A DNA stretch of 64,000 nt from Edwardsiella piscicida (GTDB taxonomy: Bacteria > Pseudomonadota > Gammaproteobacteria > Enterobacterales > Enterobacteriaceae), in assembly GCF_001896205.1 (NCBI RefSeq), contig NZ_MPNU01000001.1, forward strand, positions 1,740,318-1,804,317, read 5' to 3'. A model generated the notes under the pieces. The model was not told where the DNA came from, did not search any database, and was given only the letters and a program-made list of their open reading frames with translations. A program made the position numbers and the translations under genes. Each line of letters starts with the position of its first letter. Positions within the stretch are counted from its first letter, which is position 1. This document shows, one piece after another, positions 49,317 through 57,814 of the stretch.

Positions 49317-49646
49317 TCAGGCGTTATGGCAGTGACCGCGGGTCGTCGCCCGGGCCTGACGCAGCGCCGTAAAGTATTCATCGCACAGCAGTGCCTCCGC
49401 CTGGGGCATCTGCCCCAGCGCCTGCTGTCCCAGCGCCTGCGCCAGACGTTCGACGTCTGACTTTTCCTGCACGCTGGTCAGGGCATAGCAGTCGGTCGCG
49501 AGACGATGGGGAATACCGTCGGCATCGGCCACCGTGGTGGCGAAACCGGCATGCTGCAACGCGTGCCGCAGCGCGGCGCGCGCCGCGTCGTCGTTGGGCA
49601 GCGCCGTAAAGCGGACGATATAGCAGGCAACAGTGGATTGACTCAT
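49317..49646 (-). CDS. ydiZ: Small protein at the ydiZ position
   Basis: A 109-residue soluble protein with an alpha/beta, ferredoxin-like pattern (VACYIVRFTALPNDDAARAAL, HRLATDCYALTS) and a His-rich end. Its place beside yniA, where E. coli has ydiZ, and its length support YdiZ; sequence recall alone would not. No function is known. It could be co-transcribed with yniA (86 bases downstream). Confidence 0.65.
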   Translation of the reverse strand: MSQSTVACYIVRFTALPNDDAARAALRHALQHAGFATTVADADGIPHRLATDCYALTSVQEKSDVERLAQALGQQALGQMPQAEALLCDEYFTALRQARATTRGHCHNA

Positions 49647-49812
49647 GGCATACCTCAGAGGATCTGCGAATCACCTCAAGAATAGACTAAAAATGTGTGC
49701 AAAAAGGTGAAAGGAGCAACAAAGCGTAAAAATCAGCTAGCCACGCCCCTTTTTTTTCTGGCACCATTCCCCAATTCAATTTTTACGCAAAAAAAGTAGA
49801 GGTGCCGTAACG

Positions 49813-50469
49813 GTGAAGATTCGACTCGGTTGTATGTTGGCAGTGCTGCTGCTGGCCGGATGTGCCAAACAGCATACGCCGGCGCCAGCCAAGGTAACGC
49901 TTAATCAGCATAGCGGGGGGTTTTTACGCGATTCGGCCGATATGGATCTGGCGGATGACGGTGAGTTCTCGACCTATATCCGCAGCGCGGCCAATACCTA
50001 CAATGTGGATGAGACCCTGATCAAGGCGATCATTCAGGTGGAGTCGGGCGGCGATCCCCGGGCGGTGAGCAGTTCCAACGCGATCGGTCTGATGCAGCTG
50101 AAACCCTCGACCGCCGGGCGTGACGCCTATCGCAAGAAAGGGCGCTACGGTCAGCCGACCACCCGCGAGCTGAAGGATCCGGCGGTCAATATCGACCTGG
50201 GTACCGCCTATCTGAATATTTTGAAAAACCAGCAGCTGGCCGGGATCACCAATCCCGAGACCATGCGTTATGCGATGATCGTGGCCTATGCCAACGGGGC
50301 CGGCGCGATGCTGCGGACCTTCTCCCGCGATCGCGATACGGCAATTGCTAAAATTAACCGTATGACGCCAAAGCAGTTTTACCAATATATTCAGAAGCGC
50401 CACCCGGCCGCTCAGGCGCCGCGCTATCTGTGGAAAGTCAATACCGCCTATCTGGCAATGGCGCGTTAA
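49813..50469 (+). CDS. emtA: Endo-type membrane-bound lytic murein transglycosylase A
   Basis: A 218-residue SLT-fold enzyme. The signal peptide ends in a lipobox LAGC with lipidated Cys17. The catalytic Glu77 is in IQVESGGDPRAVSSSNAIGLMQL; YANGAGAMLRTFSRD and APRYLWK follow the family. It cuts glycan strands endolytically, forming anhydromuropeptides. It is slightly longer than E. coli EmtA (203) through an extra linker after the lipobox. Confidence 0.92.
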   Translation: MKIRLGCMLAVLLLAGCAKQHTPAPAKVTLNQHSGGFLRDSADMDLADDGEFSTYIRSAANTYNVDETLIKAIIQVESGGDPRAVSSSNAIGLMQLKPSTAGRDAYRKKGRYGQPTTRELKDPAVNIDLGTAYLNILKNQQLAGITNPETMRYAMIVAYANGAGAMLRTFSRDRDTAIAKINRMTPKQFYQYIQKRHPAAQAPRYLWKVNTAYLAMAR

Positions 50470-50540
50470 TTCAGGCTCAGTCCTGACTGTGGTTAGCCCC
50501 GGTTCGGTAGTAGGTTAACCACAGTCATCCCCCCTGAACC

Positions 50541-50581
50541 CCCGAGGAAACCGTTTGGGTTTCCTCGGGTGGTGGTTTTTT
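50541..50581 (+). terminator. emtA terminator
   Basis: CCCGAGGAAACC and GGTTTCCTCGGG form a 12-bp stem with a five-base loop; a T6 run follows after a short GC spacer. It is about 75 bases beyond the emtA stop. Confidence 0.85.
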
Positions 50582-50816
50582 ATGCTATAAAACCTGCTTT
50601 TTGTGACTTCTCACGCAAAATTTTATATCATTGCACCCGCACTTATTCTGCCACCCTTCGCTCATCGTCGTATTACCTCCGCATTTGCTGTGTCAATGCC
50701 GCTGGGATAACACGCCTGCTACCAAGGTAATGCCGCGTCGGCAGGGGGCAGTGTTCCGGGCAGAACAGGATGTCTGCATGAGCCTATCGTCCGTATAAAC
50801 AAGGTATGACGAATTA
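50582..50816. other. Promoter region of the SdaC-like gene
   Basis: The rest of the 347-base emtA-to-transporter gap. It is AT-rich up to 50640 and holds no other gene. I see no site that can be named. Confidence 0.35.
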
Positions 50817-52100
50817 ATGACCGTACTTTCCACTGATGTCGGGCAAAACGCCGGTACGCGGCTGTCCCGCTGGAATAAAAACGATACTGTCTGGATGTTT
50901 GGACTGTATGCCACCGCCGTGGGGGCGGGGACGCTGTTTTTACCGATCAACGCTGGCCTGAACGGGCCGCTGGTGCTGATCCTGATGGCGCTGCTGGCTT
51001 ACCCGTTGACCTACTTACCCCATCGGGCGCTGTGCCGCCTGGTGCTGTCCGGCAGCCGTCGCGATGGCGATATTACCGATGTGGTAGAAGAGCACTTTGG
51101 CACGCTGGCAGGCAAGGGAATCATGGTGCTGTATTTACTGGCATTTTTCCCTATCGTGCTGGTTTACAGCATCTCCATTGCCAATGCGCTGGAGAGCTTT
51201 TTGATCAATCAGTTTCATTTGACGCCGCCGCCGCGCCTGTGGCTGAGCTTTGGCGTGGTCGCCCTGCTGGCGCTGGTTCTGCGCACGGGGCGCGAGACCA
51301 TCGTGGCCGCCATGGGGGTGCTGGTATTCCCGCTGATCTTGTTTTTAATGGGGATTTCGCTGTACCTGATCCCGTACTGGCAGCCTGCGCATTTCTTTTC
51401 CGGGCTAGGACAGACCCCGCTGCGCGATCCCGCGCTGTGGCGTTCGCTATGGCTGGCGGTGCCGGTGATGGTGTTCTCGTTTAGCCATGCACCGATCATC
51501 TCCTCGTTTGCCTCCAGTCAGCGTCAGCTGTACGGTGAGCAGGCGGAGCGCCGCTGTGCGCGCATTATGCGCTACAGCTACATCATGATCTGCGTCAGCA
51601 TTCTGTTCTTCGTCTTCAGCTGCGTGATGAGCCTATCCCACGCGGATATGCTGGCCGCGAGGGAGCAGAATATTACCGTGTTGTCGAGCCTGGCTAACCG
51701 TTTCTCTAACCCGATGATTGCCTATCTGGGGCCGGTGATGGCGATCCTCGCGATGTCCAAGTCCTATCTGGGTACCTCGCTGGGGGTAACGGAAGGGGCC
51801 ACTAGCCTGATCGACGGCGTATTTCGCAGCGTGGGGCGCTCTGTCTCCTCTCAGGTGACGAACCGTATTGCGGCGATCGTGCTGTTTCTCGTGACCTGGC
51901 TGGTGACCTATCAAAACCCGAACGCGCTGCACATTATTGAGACGGTCAGCGGGCCGCTGATTGCGGTGATCCTGTTTATTTTGCCCATGTACGCCATTCA
52001 TCGCATTCCCGTGATGCGCAAGTACCGCTCACTCAGTAACCCCTTTGTGCTGTTGATGGGGCTGATCGCGCTCTCCGCGCTGGTGTACAGCCTGCTGTAA
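50817..52100 (+). CDS. HAAAP/STP-family amino-acid transporter (SdaC/DlsT-like)
   Basis: A 427-residue inner-membrane protein with 11 hydrophobic helices. SdaC-family blocks are ATAVGAGTLFLPINAG, YPLTYLPHRALCRLVLSG, VFSFSHAPIISSFA and MAILAMSKSYLGTSLGVTEG. The family carries serine, threonine or related amino acids with H+ (SdaC, TdcC, YhaO/DlsT, YhjV). The exact substrate is open. AAGG lies 12 bases before the ATG. Confidence 0.87.
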   Translation: MTVLSTDVGQNAGTRLSRWNKNDTVWMFGLYATAVGAGTLFLPINAGLNGPLVLILMALLAYPLTYLPHRALCRLVLSGSRRDGDITDVVEEHFGTLAGKGIMVLYLLAFFPIVLVYSISIANALESFLINQFHLTPPPRLWLSFGVVALLALVLRTGRETIVAAMGVLVFPLILFLMGISLYLIPYWQPAHFFSGLGQTPLRDPALWRSLWLAVPVMVFSFSHAPIISSFASSQRQLYGEQAERRCARIMRYSYIMICVSILFFVFSCVMSLSHADMLAAREQNITVLSSLANRFSNPMIAYLGPVMAILAMSKSYLGTSLGVTEGATSLIDGVFRSVGRSVSSQVTNRIAAIVLFLVTWLVTYQNPNALHIIETVSGPLIAVILFILPMYAIHRIPVMRKYRSLSNPFVLLMGLIALSALVYSLL

Positions 52101-52130
52101 CGCCGGGCTCAGCACGCCGAGGTCAGAAAG

Positions 52131-52159
52131 CACAACGCCCGCATTACGCGGGCGTTGTG
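52131..52159. terminator. Strong hairpin between convergent genes
   Basis: CACAACGCCCGC and GCGGGCGTTGTG form a perfect 12-bp stem with a five-base loop, between the transporter and the ABC operon. T-runs are short on both strands, so it is probably a bidirectional terminator of modest T-dependence. Confidence 0.7.
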
Positions 52160-52182
52160 TTATCGGCAGCGCGTCGATGCGG

Positions 52183-52794
52183 CTAGGCCGTTGTCGTCGC
52201 TGGCGGCGGCAGCGTGATGATCCGGGTACAGACCTGCTCCAGCAACGCCTGCTGATGGCTGAAGATGAGCATCCCCAGCGGACGGCTCTGGCTCTCCTGC
52301 AGCAGATAGCGCCAGATATCGCGCTGAATCGCCGGATCCAGCTGCGCGGTGATCTCATCGGCTATCAGGTAGCGGGTGCGCGGGTCCAGCGCCCGCAGCA
52401 GGGCGATGCGGGCCAGCTCGCCGCCGGACAGTTGGCCCGGCTTTCGCTGTAGCCAGTGGGGCTGGATATGCAGCCGCGCCAGCGCGGTCGCATCGGGATG
52501 CCAGGCATCGTGCAGGGCGGCGCCGGTGCTGCGCCAGGGGTTAAAGGTGAGCTCCGGATGCTGGGGAACCAGCTGTACCGGGCAGTAGCCGCGCCGCGGC
52601 AGCGGCGCCCCGTCAACTAGGAGCGTCCCGCTGGCCGCTTTTTGCCATCCGGCCAACACCCGCCCCAGGGTGGTTTTGCCAAAGCCGCTCGGCGCGCTGA
52701 TCCCCAGACGCTCTCCGGGCGCTAGGCTGAGGTTCAGCGCCTGCCACAGGCATTTCCCCCCCTGGTGAACGGTTAAATCCTGGCAGATCAGCAT
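52183..52794 (-). CDS. ABC transporter ATPase 2 (OppF/NikE-like)
   Basis: A 203-residue ATPase: Walker A is SGFGKTTLG, the signature LSGGELARIALLRAL, Walker B LIADEIT with an H-loop in IFSHQQ. In Walker A the first residues read APSGFGKTT, a normal variant. It is shorter than OppF because the C-terminal OPP extension is missing. The ATG at 52792-52794 overlaps the previous gene by 7 bases. Last gene of the five-gene importer. Confidence 0.9.
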   Translation of the reverse strand: MLICQDLTVHQGGKCLWQALNLSLAPGERLGISAPSGFGKTTLGRVLAGWQKAASGTLLVDGAPLPRRGYCPVQLVPQHPELTFNPWRSTGAALHDAWHPDATALARLHIQPHWLQRKPGQLSGGELARIALLRALDPRTRYLIADEITAQLDPAIQRDIWRYLLQESQSRPLGMLIFSHQQALLEQVCTRIITLPPPATTTA

Positions 52795-53585
52795 AGGGAA
52801 CGCTCCAGATCCGGGAATAGGGCGCCGCGCTCCGGCAGCGCCTGCCACTGGCGCATGAGTCGCTCGCTGATTTCGCCGCGCTGCAGCTGCGCGCGGCTGA
52901 CGCTGTCGCTAACCTGGCCCTGGTGCAGGGCGACGATGCGATCGGCGTGCTGTGCCGCCAGCATCAGATCGTGGGTGACCCACAGAATGCCGCAGCCTTG
53001 CTCACACAGGCGCCGCAGCTGGCGTAGTAGCTGATGCGCCAGCGCCGCATCCAGCCAGGCGGTGATTTCGTCGGCCAGGATATAGCGGGCGTGGCTGAGG
53101 GAGGCGTGACAGGCCAGCACGCGCTTGGCCATACCGCCGGAGAGCTGACGCGGGTAGCTGTGCATCACCGTGGCCGGATCAAGATGGCTTTGGCGTAGCA
53201 CCGCGCTGGCCTGCTCGGCGTCCCAATGCTGGCCGGCCAGATGGCGGGTCCGCTGCAGATGTCGCTCAATATTGAGCAGCGGATTGAGCGCAGAGACGCC
53301 CTGCGGTACATAGCACAGGGTATGGCCGCGCAGACGGCGGCGACCGTCGGCGGAGAGCGGCTTTCCATCCAGACTCAGCGTGCCGTGGCTGCGCAGATTG
53401 GCGGGTAGCAGATCGAGAGCGCACTGCAGTAGCAGGCTCTTGCCTTCGCCGCTGCCGCCGACCAGCGCCACCAGCTCACCGGGGGCGACATCGAGGGTGA
53501 TTCCCTGTAGCAGAGGAGACCAGCGACGGGCGCCATACCAGCGATAGTGGGCCGCCTCCAGGGTGACGTTGTGAAAACTTAGCAT
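52788..53585 (-). CDS. ABC transporter ATPase 1 (OppD/NikD-like)
   Basis: A 265-residue ATPase: Walker A GGSGEGKSLLLQ, signature LSGGMAKRVLAC, Walker B YILADEIT, H-loop LWVTHDLMLA. QQGV-type Q-loop is in YVPQGVSALNP. The ATG at 53583-53585 overlaps the permease stop by 7 bases. With the second ATPase it powers a heterodimeric import motor for peptides or nickel-type complexes. Confidence 0.9.
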   Translation of the reverse strand: MLSFHNVTLEAAHYRWYGARRWSPLLQGITLDVAPGELVALVGGSGEGKSLLLQCALDLLPANLRSHGTLSLDGKPLSADGRRRLRGHTLCYVPQGVSALNPLLNIERHLQRTRHLAGQHWDAEQASAVLRQSHLDPATVMHSYPRQLSGGMAKRVLACHASLSHARYILADEITAWLDAALAHQLLRQLRRLCEQGCGILWVTHDLMLAAQHADRIVALHQGQVSDSVSRAQLQRGEISERLMRQWQALPERGALFPDLERSLC

Positions 53586-54391
53586 GACTCGCTCCTTAGC
53601 CACAGTCGCTGCAGGGCGTGGGCAAACTGATCGAACAGCAGCACCAGCAGCAGCAGCATCAGGCCGGGAAACAGCACCAGCCACCAGTTACCGTGGCTGA
53701 TAAAGCGCAGTGCATCGGCCAGCAGTAGCCCCAGCGATGGCTCATGCGGCGCCAGGCCAAAGCCCAGGAAGCTGAGCGCCGCGCTGTGCAGGACGGCGTG
53801 CGGAAACATCAGCAGGGTTCCGGTGAGCCACTGCGGCAGCAGGGCCGGCAGATAGTGGTGGCGCCAGCAGTAGGCCGGGCCGTTGCCGAGGCGGCGGGCC
53901 AGCGTCAGGTAGTCGCTGTGCGCTATGCGCTGGGCTTCGGCGCGCAGGATCAGCGCCAGGCGCGGCCAGTGCGTCAGGGCGACGGCCATGATGACGCCGC
54001 TCTTGCCGCCGCCGAGGGTAAAGCAGATCAGGATCAGCAGTAGCAGGTGCGGCAGCGCGAGCATGGTGTCGGTGAGCAGACGCATCAGGGTATCCAGGCG
54101 CGGGTGCAGCTGGGATAGGGCCGCCATCAGGAGCGCGATCATCCCGCTGCACAGCGCGGCGCCGATCCCGATTTGCAGGCTGGTGAGGGCGCCCTGAAAG
54201 CTGCGCAGCCACAGATCGCGCCCCATATTGTCGGTTCCGAACCAGTGGCGGGCGCTGGGCGGCTGATGGCGCGCCAGCAGGTCGATCGCCAGCGCCTGAT
54301 CCAGAGAGGTATAGGCATACCAGGCGATCAGCAGCAGTAAAAATGAGGCGATAAACAGGCGCGCCAGCGTGGGGGCAGGGTTATACAGCAT
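53579..54391 (-). CDS. ABC transporter permease 2 (DppC/NikC-like)
   Basis: A 270-residue permease with the DppC signature HWFGTDNMGRDLWLR near residue 48, five or six helices, the ATPase-contact motif LARRLGNGPAYCWRHHYLP, and FLGFGLAPHEPSLG. Starts within the end of the preceding permease gene (11-base overlap). Confidence 0.92.
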   Translation of the reverse strand: MLYNPAPTLARLFIASFLLLLIAWYAYTSLDQALAIDLLARHQPPSARHWFGTDNMGRDLWLRSFQGALTSLQIGIGAALCSGMIALLMAALSQLHPRLDTLMRLLTDTMLALPHLLLLILICFTLGGGKSGVIMAVALTHWPRLALILRAEAQRIAHSDYLTLARRLGNGPAYCWRHHYLPALLPQWLTGTLLMFPHAVLHSAALSFLGFGLAPHEPSLGLLLADALRFISHGNWWLVLFPGLMLLLLVLLFDQFAHALQRLWLRSESC

Positions 54392-55355
54392 CGGGTCGCT
54401 CCAGAGCGCGGTTCATGCGGCGGATCAGCCAGGCCGACAGGGTATTGCCGACAAAGACCAGCAGGGTACTGAACAGGACGATCCCCATCAGCAGGGGAAC
54501 GTCGCCGCGCAGACCGGCGTCGATCGTCGCCTGCCCCAGTCCGGGATAGGCAAACACCTTCTCCGCCAGCAGGGCGCCGCCGAGCAGCTCACCCAGCGAG
54601 GCAAACTGCAGGCACAGCGCCGGGGTGATCGCGTGACGCAGCACCTGGCTACGCAGCAGCGACCAGCCGCGATCGCCCTGCGCGCGGGCAAAGCGGACAA
54701 AGTCGCTGGCCATGACGCTGGCGATCTTCTCCCGGGTATGCAGAGCGATTTGTCCCATTCCCAGCAGGCTGAGGGCGCAGACCGGCAGCACCAGATGGCG
54801 CAGCCGTTCGGACCAGCCTGCGCTGGCGGCATTGCCGCCGGGCTCCCAGGCGCAGCATACCGGCAGCAGCGGCCAGTGCACGGCAAAGAGCGCCAGCAGC
54901 AGCAGCGCAATCCAGAAGGTCGGCAGGGAGGAGAGCAGGTAGCTCAGGCGGCAGATCAACCGATCGGGCCAGCGATTCAGGTAGCGACCGGCCAGGCAGC
55001 CCAGCCCGATGCCGGAGAGTCCGGACAGCAGCCAGGCGCCGGCGAGCAGGGCGAACGAGGTGGCAAAGCGCTCGCCGATCACGCTGGCGACCGGGGCGTT
55101 AAACAGCATGGAGTAACCCAGATCGCCCTGCAGCAGACGCATAAACCAATGGCCGAAGCGTTGCCACAGGGGCTGATCCAGCCCCCAGCGGGCGGCGATC
55201 TTGGCGTACTGCTGCGGCGGAACGTGCAGCAGATCGTTACCGATATAGGCTCGGATGGGATCGACCGGTGAAAAGCTGAGCAGTACAAAGGTGCCGGCAG
55301 CCACCAGCACCAGAAGCAAAGCCAGCCGCAGCAGCGGGGCAAGCAGACGCATCAT
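54381..55355 (-). CDS. ABC transporter permease 1 (DppB/NikB-like)
   Basis: A 324-residue permease: FSPVDPIRAYIG and a WGLDQPLWQRFGHW loop of the DppB family, then ARAQGDRGWSLLRSQVLRHA (ATPase contact) and GELLGGALLAEKVFAYPGLG. The start codon shares its last base with the stop of the binding-protein gene at 55355. Confidence 0.92.
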   Translation of the reverse strand: MMRLLAPLLRLALLLVLVAAGTFVLLSFSPVDPIRAYIGNDLLHVPPQQYAKIAARWGLDQPLWQRFGHWFMRLLQGDLGYSMLFNAPVASVIGERFATSFALLAGAWLLSGLSGIGLGCLAGRYLNRWPDRLICRLSYLLSSLPTFWIALLLLALFAVHWPLLPVCCAWEPGGNAASAGWSERLRHLVLPVCALSLLGMGQIALHTREKIASVMASDFVRFARAQGDRGWSLLRSQVLRHAITPALCLQFASLGELLGGALLAEKVFAYPGLGQATIDAGLRGDVPLLMGIVLFSTLLVFVGNTLSAWLIRRMNRALERPDAV

Positions 55356-56944
55356 TAACGGCAGGTCCAGGTCCAGTCATCCAGATTGTTCAGCAGCGAC
55401 CAGCTACCGTGAATTTCCGGGGCGCCTTTACCCAGATTGACGCATGGATTGGCCAGATAGGTGTGCTGAATATTCAGCAGCCAGGCCCAGGCGGCATCGC
55501 CCTGGACGCCGGCGCCCTGCTGTCCATCCCATTCGACCTGCTGCCAGAACGGCAGCGCCTTGCGCCAGTCAGGGGCGTCCACCGCCTGCTGCAGATGGCG
55601 TTCGACCGTCGGATTACTGTAATAGCCGGGGTTGTAGTACTCCACGCCGGCGGCTTTACCGCTGTAGTGGTGATACAGCTCCATGGGATCCAGGCTACCC
55701 CAGCCGAACAGGGTCGGGTTGGCGTGCATATGGCGCTCAACGGTTTCCCAGCTGCCGGACTTCAGGGTGATGGCGATCCCCAGCGGCTGCAGCATGGCGC
55801 GCACGGCCTCGGCGATGTCGCGACGGGTGCTGTCGCCGCTGGCGTACCACAGGGTCAGACGGGCGGCCTGGCCATTCTTTTCACGCACGCCGTCTTTGCC
55901 CACAACCCATCCCGCCTGCTCCAGAATCGCTTTCGCTTTGGCGAGATCGCCATCCTTAAAGGCGATGTCCGGATTTTGCCACGGCAGTCCCTGGACGGCG
56001 CTGTAGGCCGGAATAGCGTGGCCCTCCATCAGCGTATCGGCCAGTTGCTGGCGGTTGATGGCGTAGTTGATGGCGCGACGGATCGCGACGTCGGCGGTGA
56101 TATCGTTGCCGATCGGATTGCCTTCGGCGTCTTTTTTACCGGCGGGTACCATGGGGAAGACGATACCGCGGTTTTCTACGCTGTCACGCACCCACAACTT
56201 CAGGTTTTTCTGCTGGGGCGCCACGGCCATGGAGGGCGCGATGCGCACCAGGTCGAGCTGTCCGCTCTGGGCGGCGGCGTAGGCATTGTCTTCATCCAGG
56301 AAAACGAAGACCAGACGATTGAAGTCGTTTTTCTTCCCTGCGTAGTAGGGGTTGGCCTCGACGATCAGCTGCTGACCGGGCTGAAAGCTGACCAAGCGAT
56401 AGGGGCCGGCGCCGATGGGCTGCTTGGCGAAGGTTTTCGCGTTGTAGTTGTCGCTGGGAACGATGCCCAGAGAACCCAGCACGTTGACGAAGGTGCTCTG
56501 CGGCGCGCTCAGGGTGATCTCTACGCGGCGATCGTCCAGGGCGCGTGCCTGGCTGAAGTTGCCCATATCGATCTTGCCACCGCTCTGCGCCGCCTTATTG
56601 TAGGTAAAGACCACGTCTTCGGCGGTCAGGGCTGAGCCATCGGAGAACTTCAGGTCCGGCTTCAGGGTCAGTATCCACGTTTTGCCATCGTCGCTGGTGC
56701 TGATGGCCTCCGTCAGCAGGTTGCCCCAGCTCATATCGGCGTTCTGGCGCAGCAGGGGGGCGTGCAGCAGGAAATAGCTGCCGTGGCTCCAGCCTAGCAT
56801 CGGGTCAAAACCTTCCGTCGGCTCGGCGCCGATGGCCATTTTCAGGGTGTGGGACGCCGTTGCCGGTTCGGCGGCCATCAACGGGGCTTGCATGGCGAGC
56901 GTTAGGGCGCAGGAGAGTAGTGTAATTCGGCCGATATTCATCAT
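55355..56944 (-). CDS. Peptide/nickel-type ABC transporter substrate-binding protein
   Basis: A 529-residue periplasmic SBP_bac_5 protein. Residues 1-24 are a signal peptide ending in AMAA-like PLMAAEP. Family features are PTEGFDPMLGWSHG, LTAEDVVFTYNKA, PIGAGPYRLVSF and RRAINYAINRQQLADTL. Members bind oligopeptides, nickel-ligand complexes or opine metallophores (NikA, YntA, CntA). The complete SBP-two permease-two ATPase set resembles Yersinia ynt in layout; substrate is undetermined. First gene of the operon. Confidence 0.9.
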   Translation of the reverse strand: MMNIGRITLLSCALTLAMQAPLMAAEPATASHTLKMAIGAEPTEGFDPMLGWSHGSYFLLHAPLLRQNADMSWGNLLTEAISTSDDGKTWILTLKPDLKFSDGSALTAEDVVFTYNKAAQSGGKIDMGNFSQARALDDRRVEITLSAPQSTFVNVLGSLGIVPSDNYNAKTFAKQPIGAGPYRLVSFQPGQQLIVEANPYYAGKKNDFNRLVFVFLDEDNAYAAAQSGQLDLVRIAPSMAVAPQQKNLKLWVRDSVENRGIVFPMVPAGKKDAEGNPIGNDITADVAIRRAINYAINRQQLADTLMEGHAIPAYSAVQGLPWQNPDIAFKDGDLAKAKAILEQAGWVVGKDGVREKNGQAARLTLWYASGDSTRRDIAEAVRAMLQPLGIAITLKSGSWETVERHMHANPTLFGWGSLDPMELYHHYSGKAAGVEYYNPGYYSNPTVERHLQQAVDAPDWRKALPFWQQVEWDGQQGAGVQGDAAWAWLLNIQHTYLANPCVNLGKGAPEIHGSWSLLNNLDDWTWTCR

Positions 56945-57283
56945 TATATTCCCAGATTTTTTGTTGTTTATTTCATCATCGCGACGTCACTGTCGCTACA
57001 TGCGCGCACGGTGAATCGGGTATACCGCGCAGCGGGGAGAGTTATAGCAAACCCCCCGGCGGGTAAACATGATTTAGAACAGGAAATGTATGCACTTTTC
57101 CTTACTTCTGCATACCGCAGTGTAGAAAATGATCGTCAGGAAGAGAAGCGTTTGTTTTGCGTACAGCCGCCGGGCCGTCGGGAAAAAACGTCGGGGATTC
57201 TGGATCAATGGCCCTACCAATTCCATAATAGTAACGGAGTACGGTAATTCATTGCAGTTGAGCTGGCGTAAAAGGAAATGATA
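56945..57283. other. Divergent intergenic region, ABC operon / DUF805 gene
   Basis: About 340 bases. It should hold promoters for both sides. GCGAC-N6-GTCGC at 56981-56996 is a small inverted repeat 37 bases upstream of the binding-protein gene and could be an operator. A 78-codon open frame at 57011-57247 lacks a good start context and family similarity. Confidence 0.4.
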
Positions 57284-57649
57284 ATGGACTGGTATCTGAA
57301 GGTTCTCAAAAATTACTTTGTATTTTCCGGTCGGGCGCGCCGCAAAGAATATTGGTGGTTCGTCCTGATTAACTGCATTATCTCCATCGTGCTGGCTATG
57401 GTGCAAAAGGCGCTGGGCTGGACGTTTGAAAATGGGGAGGGGCTGCTGACTATCCTCTATAGTTTGGCGGTATTAATTCCATCCATTGCGGTTTTGGTAC
57501 GCCGTCTGCACGATATTGGTCGTACCGGCTGGTGGGCGCTGATTGGCCTGATCCCGCTTATCGGCTGGCTGGTGCTGCTGATCTTTACCCTGTCGGATAG
57601 CCAACGCGACAATAATGCCTATGGCCCTAATCCGAAAGCGTTGTCCTGA
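57284..57649 (+). CDS. DUF805 inner-membrane protein (YhaH/YhaI-like)
   Basis: A 121-residue protein with the DUF805 pattern: MDWYLKVLKNYFVFSGRARRKEYWWF at the N-terminus (read in parts), three hydrophobic helices, PSIAVLVRRLHDIGRTGWW, and the end LSDSQRDNNAYGPNPK. The family has no known function. AAAGGA lies seven bases before the ATG at 57284; an ATG two codons earlier is too close to it. Confidence 0.9.
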   Translation: MDWYLKVLKNYFVFSGRARRKEYWWFVLINCIISIVLAMVQKALGWTFENGEGLLTILYSLAVLIPSIAVLVRRLHDIGRTGWWALIGLIPLIGWLVLLIFTLSDSQRDNNAYGPNPKALS

Positions 57650-57659
57650 CGCGTCGCCG

Positions 57660-57686
57660 AAGATGGCCTGATGCCGGGCCATCTTT
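57660..57686 (+). terminator. Terminator after DUF805 gene
   Basis: AAGATGGCC and GGCCATCTT form a 9-bp stem, 10 bases after the stop; the stem ends in TTT and no longer T-run follows. Confidence 0.65.
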
Positions 57687-57814
57687 GGGGTATCCCCGCC
57701 CGTCACATTTTGCGGCATATTTTATATTCTGAAACAATGCAGCCAGAAGATTAGCAACCGGGCGGTTGGCCGGGCTGCGTTTTGTGCGTAACCTAACGGT
57801 TTAGGTTACTTGCT

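Noticed and set aside
57011..57247. 78-codon plus-strand frame before the DUF805 gene
   Set aside because: No ribosome site, no family likeness; lies in the expected promoter region of the ABC operon.
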